From NCBI RefSeq assembly GCF_000350225.1, contig NW_005178819.1, positions 239,939-303,938 of the forward strand: a stretch of DNA of 64,000 nt, read 5' to 3'. Each line of letters begins with the position of its first letter. The stretch's first letter is position 1. Shown piece by piece: positions 62,546 through 64,000 of this stretch. The notes below the pieces were generated by a model. That model did no database searches and was not told the DNA's origin. It saw only the letters and a program-made list of their open reading frames with translations. The translations under genes and the position numbers were made by a program. The stretch is from Chondrus crispus. Taxonomy: Eukaryota > Rhodophyta > Florideophyceae > Gigartinales > Gigartinaceae.

Positions 62546-64000
62546 ATGGACCATATCCCGAAAGTACAACTTCCCACCCTTGACCCCGACAACCATAACA
62601 CGTGGAATCTAGCACTCCGTGCCCAAGCCGCAGCCATGGATGCACTAGAACACATTACGTCCAATCCGACTCCTCCAACCGATCCTGCCCTCCTTAAAAC
62701 GCATATTCGACACAAGAACATTATTCTCGCATCGATTCTCTCCTCAGTCCCGACATCCATCCTCAATCTCATCATTCAGCCTGATTCCGATCCCTCTCCC
62801 CACGACTTACTCCAAGCCATTCATGCCCACCTCCTCACCAACACGTCCAACGACCATAAATTTCTAAGAGTCCAAGCTGAAGCCACAATACTCACCCCCG
62901 ACATGTCCATCAACGAGTATATCACCGCACACGAAGCCATCAGATCTAAAATGATCGCATCCCGTTACCCCGACATCAGCAACCAAGCCACGACCGTGGA
63001 ATTTTTAATCGATGGCATGCGCCACCACCCCATGACTGCCGAAATTGGCCGACAGCTGCTCAGCCTCAACCCCTTAACAGTCAAAGACTACCTACACAAA
63101 TACATTCGACTCCAAAACTATAATAACACCACCCAACCGATCATCACATCACCGCAAGGCATGCAGCACGGGCCTCCAACGTACCCATACCCACAGCTAC
63201 ACGCACCGTACCAACCTCAACCATACCGCCAACCCCGCACCTGGAATCGTACACCCCTCCCACCCCACCCCAATCCATGTCAATTCCACGTCGCGCGCGG
63301 CACCCGCCCTCAGCACTCAGACGCAGAGTGCAATCACCCGGCACACCCACGCCACCGCACTACCCCACAAGCCCACAGGACACCGCAAAGATCCCTCAAG
63401 CCTCGACCACAAGTGCACTTCACCCACGCCCATCCCGATGCATTCCAAGAGACACAACCCACACCCAACATGAACGATGCAGAATCCGACAACAGCCCCG
63501 ACATCAGCACGTTCATACTTGACTCCGCTGCCAACCCTACACACACCACCCACCCCACCTCCACAATGCCCCTGCTAACGCAGCCCCTCTACACCCGCAC
63601 TGCGTCCAACCAATCGCTCCCTGCCACACATTCCGGACAGCTGCAGATCCGCCCCACTACACCTAACACAGCTGCCACCATCACCCTACCGGCCATTACC
63701 ACACCTCAAATTAGACACAATCTCCTTTCCGTCCACGACCTCGCCAAAAGCTATGGAATGGTAATATTCACCCAGCACAGTGGTTACGTAATCAATGTTA
63801 AAGACAAAAAGCAACCCGACATTATTGCGCAAGCTCCCTGGCAACAGGGTAGCTACGCGTTCCACGCAGAACACAACACCCATCCCACGGCATTCACCGC
63901 ACGAACACATCACCGTCAAGCACACACACGATTCAAAACCGGCACCACCACCCCCCAACGCAAGAACACCACAACAACAATACAAACTCCACCACCCATC
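62546..64000 (+). CDS. gag-pol: Copia gag-protease polyprotein, partial
   Basis: ATG at 62546; open for 485 codons to the window edge. Gag begins with LPTLDPDNHNTWNLALRAQA, the usual opening of Copia Gag (retrotransposon Gag, UBN2-like), and continues with helices such as FLIDGMRHHPMTAEIGRQLL. A short zinc-like motif, CQFHVARGTRPQHSDAEC, follows at about residues 245-262. The protease active site is FILDSAANPTH (about residue 325); D-S-A-A fits the D-S/T-G/A box. LLSVHDLAKSYGMVIFTQHS (about residue 400) is the typical flap-side block of Copia proteases. No stop or frameshift, so the copy may be young. Confidence 0.85.
   Translation, partial: MDHIPKVQLPTLDPDNHNTWNLALRAQAAAMDALEHITSNPTPPTDPALLKTHIRHKNIILASILSSVPTSILNLIIQPDSDPSPHDLLQAIHAHLLTNTSNDHKFLRVQAEATILTPDMSINEYITAHEAIRSKMIASRYPDISNQATTVEFLIDGMRHHPMTAEIGRQLLSLNPLTVKDYLHKYIRLQNYNNTTQPIITSPQGMQHGPPTYPYPQLHAPYQPQPYRQPRTWNRTPLPPHPNPCQFHVARGTRPQHSDAECNHPAHPRHRTTPQAHRTPQRSLKPRPQVHFTHAHPDAFQETQPTPNMNDAESDNSPDISTFILDSAANPTHTTHPTSTMPLLTQPLYTRTASNQSLPATHSGQLQIRPTTPNTAATITLPAITTPQIRHNLLSVHDLAKSYGMVIFTQHSGYVINVKDKKQPDIIAQAPWQQGSYAFHAEHNTHPTAFTARTHHRQAHTRFKTGTTTPQRKNTTTTIQTPPPI

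Larger units (their letters stand above)
62065..64000 (+). mobile_element. Copia-type LTR retrotransposon, 5' part
   Basis: A putative short LTR (62065-62243), a half-tRNA-type primer site and an open gag-protease frame that runs past the end of the window. Integrase and RT would lie beyond 64000. Confidence 0.75.

Overview
The window looks like nuclear DNA of a eukaryote with a compact gene style and a heavy transposon load. My best guess is a florideophyte red alga such as a Chondrus relative; this is inferred from mostly intron-free host genes packed tightly between long blocks of nested Ty3, DIRS-type and Copia elements, and cannot be proven here. No bacterial operons, rRNA, tRNA or CRISPR arrays were seen.

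Layout. 1-391 is unassigned. 392-16330 is a decayed Ty3/gypsy chromovirus (element 1) with two solo LTRs between gag and protease; its 3' LTR is split by a DIRS/Ngaro-like tyrosine-recombinase element (11099-15890). 16331-28920 reads best as one minus-strand relic of a second Ty3 family, carrying a solo LTR, a pogo-like and a piggyBac-like DNA transposon. About 28977-52339 is a large element I cannot name: a PCIF1-type methyltransferase ORF converges on a long broken ORF with a zinc region, a GDQ/PxPG-x2-H region and a PIN-like nuclease region, and short inverted repeats lie at its edges. It was later split by a nearly intact 14.6 kb Ty3 element (element 2, 34720-49339) with matched LTRs, a CTTAG target duplication and a conserved antisense ORF.

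From about 54.9 kb a small host-gene island begins, all on the minus strand: TCF25/RQC1 (ribosome quality control), a ZIP4/SPO22/TEX11-like meiotic TPR protein with one 82-nt intron, and a small CxxC zinc protein of the DnaJ-zinc-finger/BSD2 type. From about 62065 to the end lies the 5' part of a Copia element with an apparent half-tRNA(iMet) primer site and an open gag-protease frame that runs off the window.

How it fits together: the right end is ordinary gene space, while the rest is a stack of insertions whose order can be read (element 2 is younger than the novel transposon; the DIRS-like element is younger than element 1). The most unusual items are the methyltransferase-plus-nuclease transposon, the conserved antisense protein of Ty3 family 2, and the DIRS-like insertion with a 5-nt crossover core.
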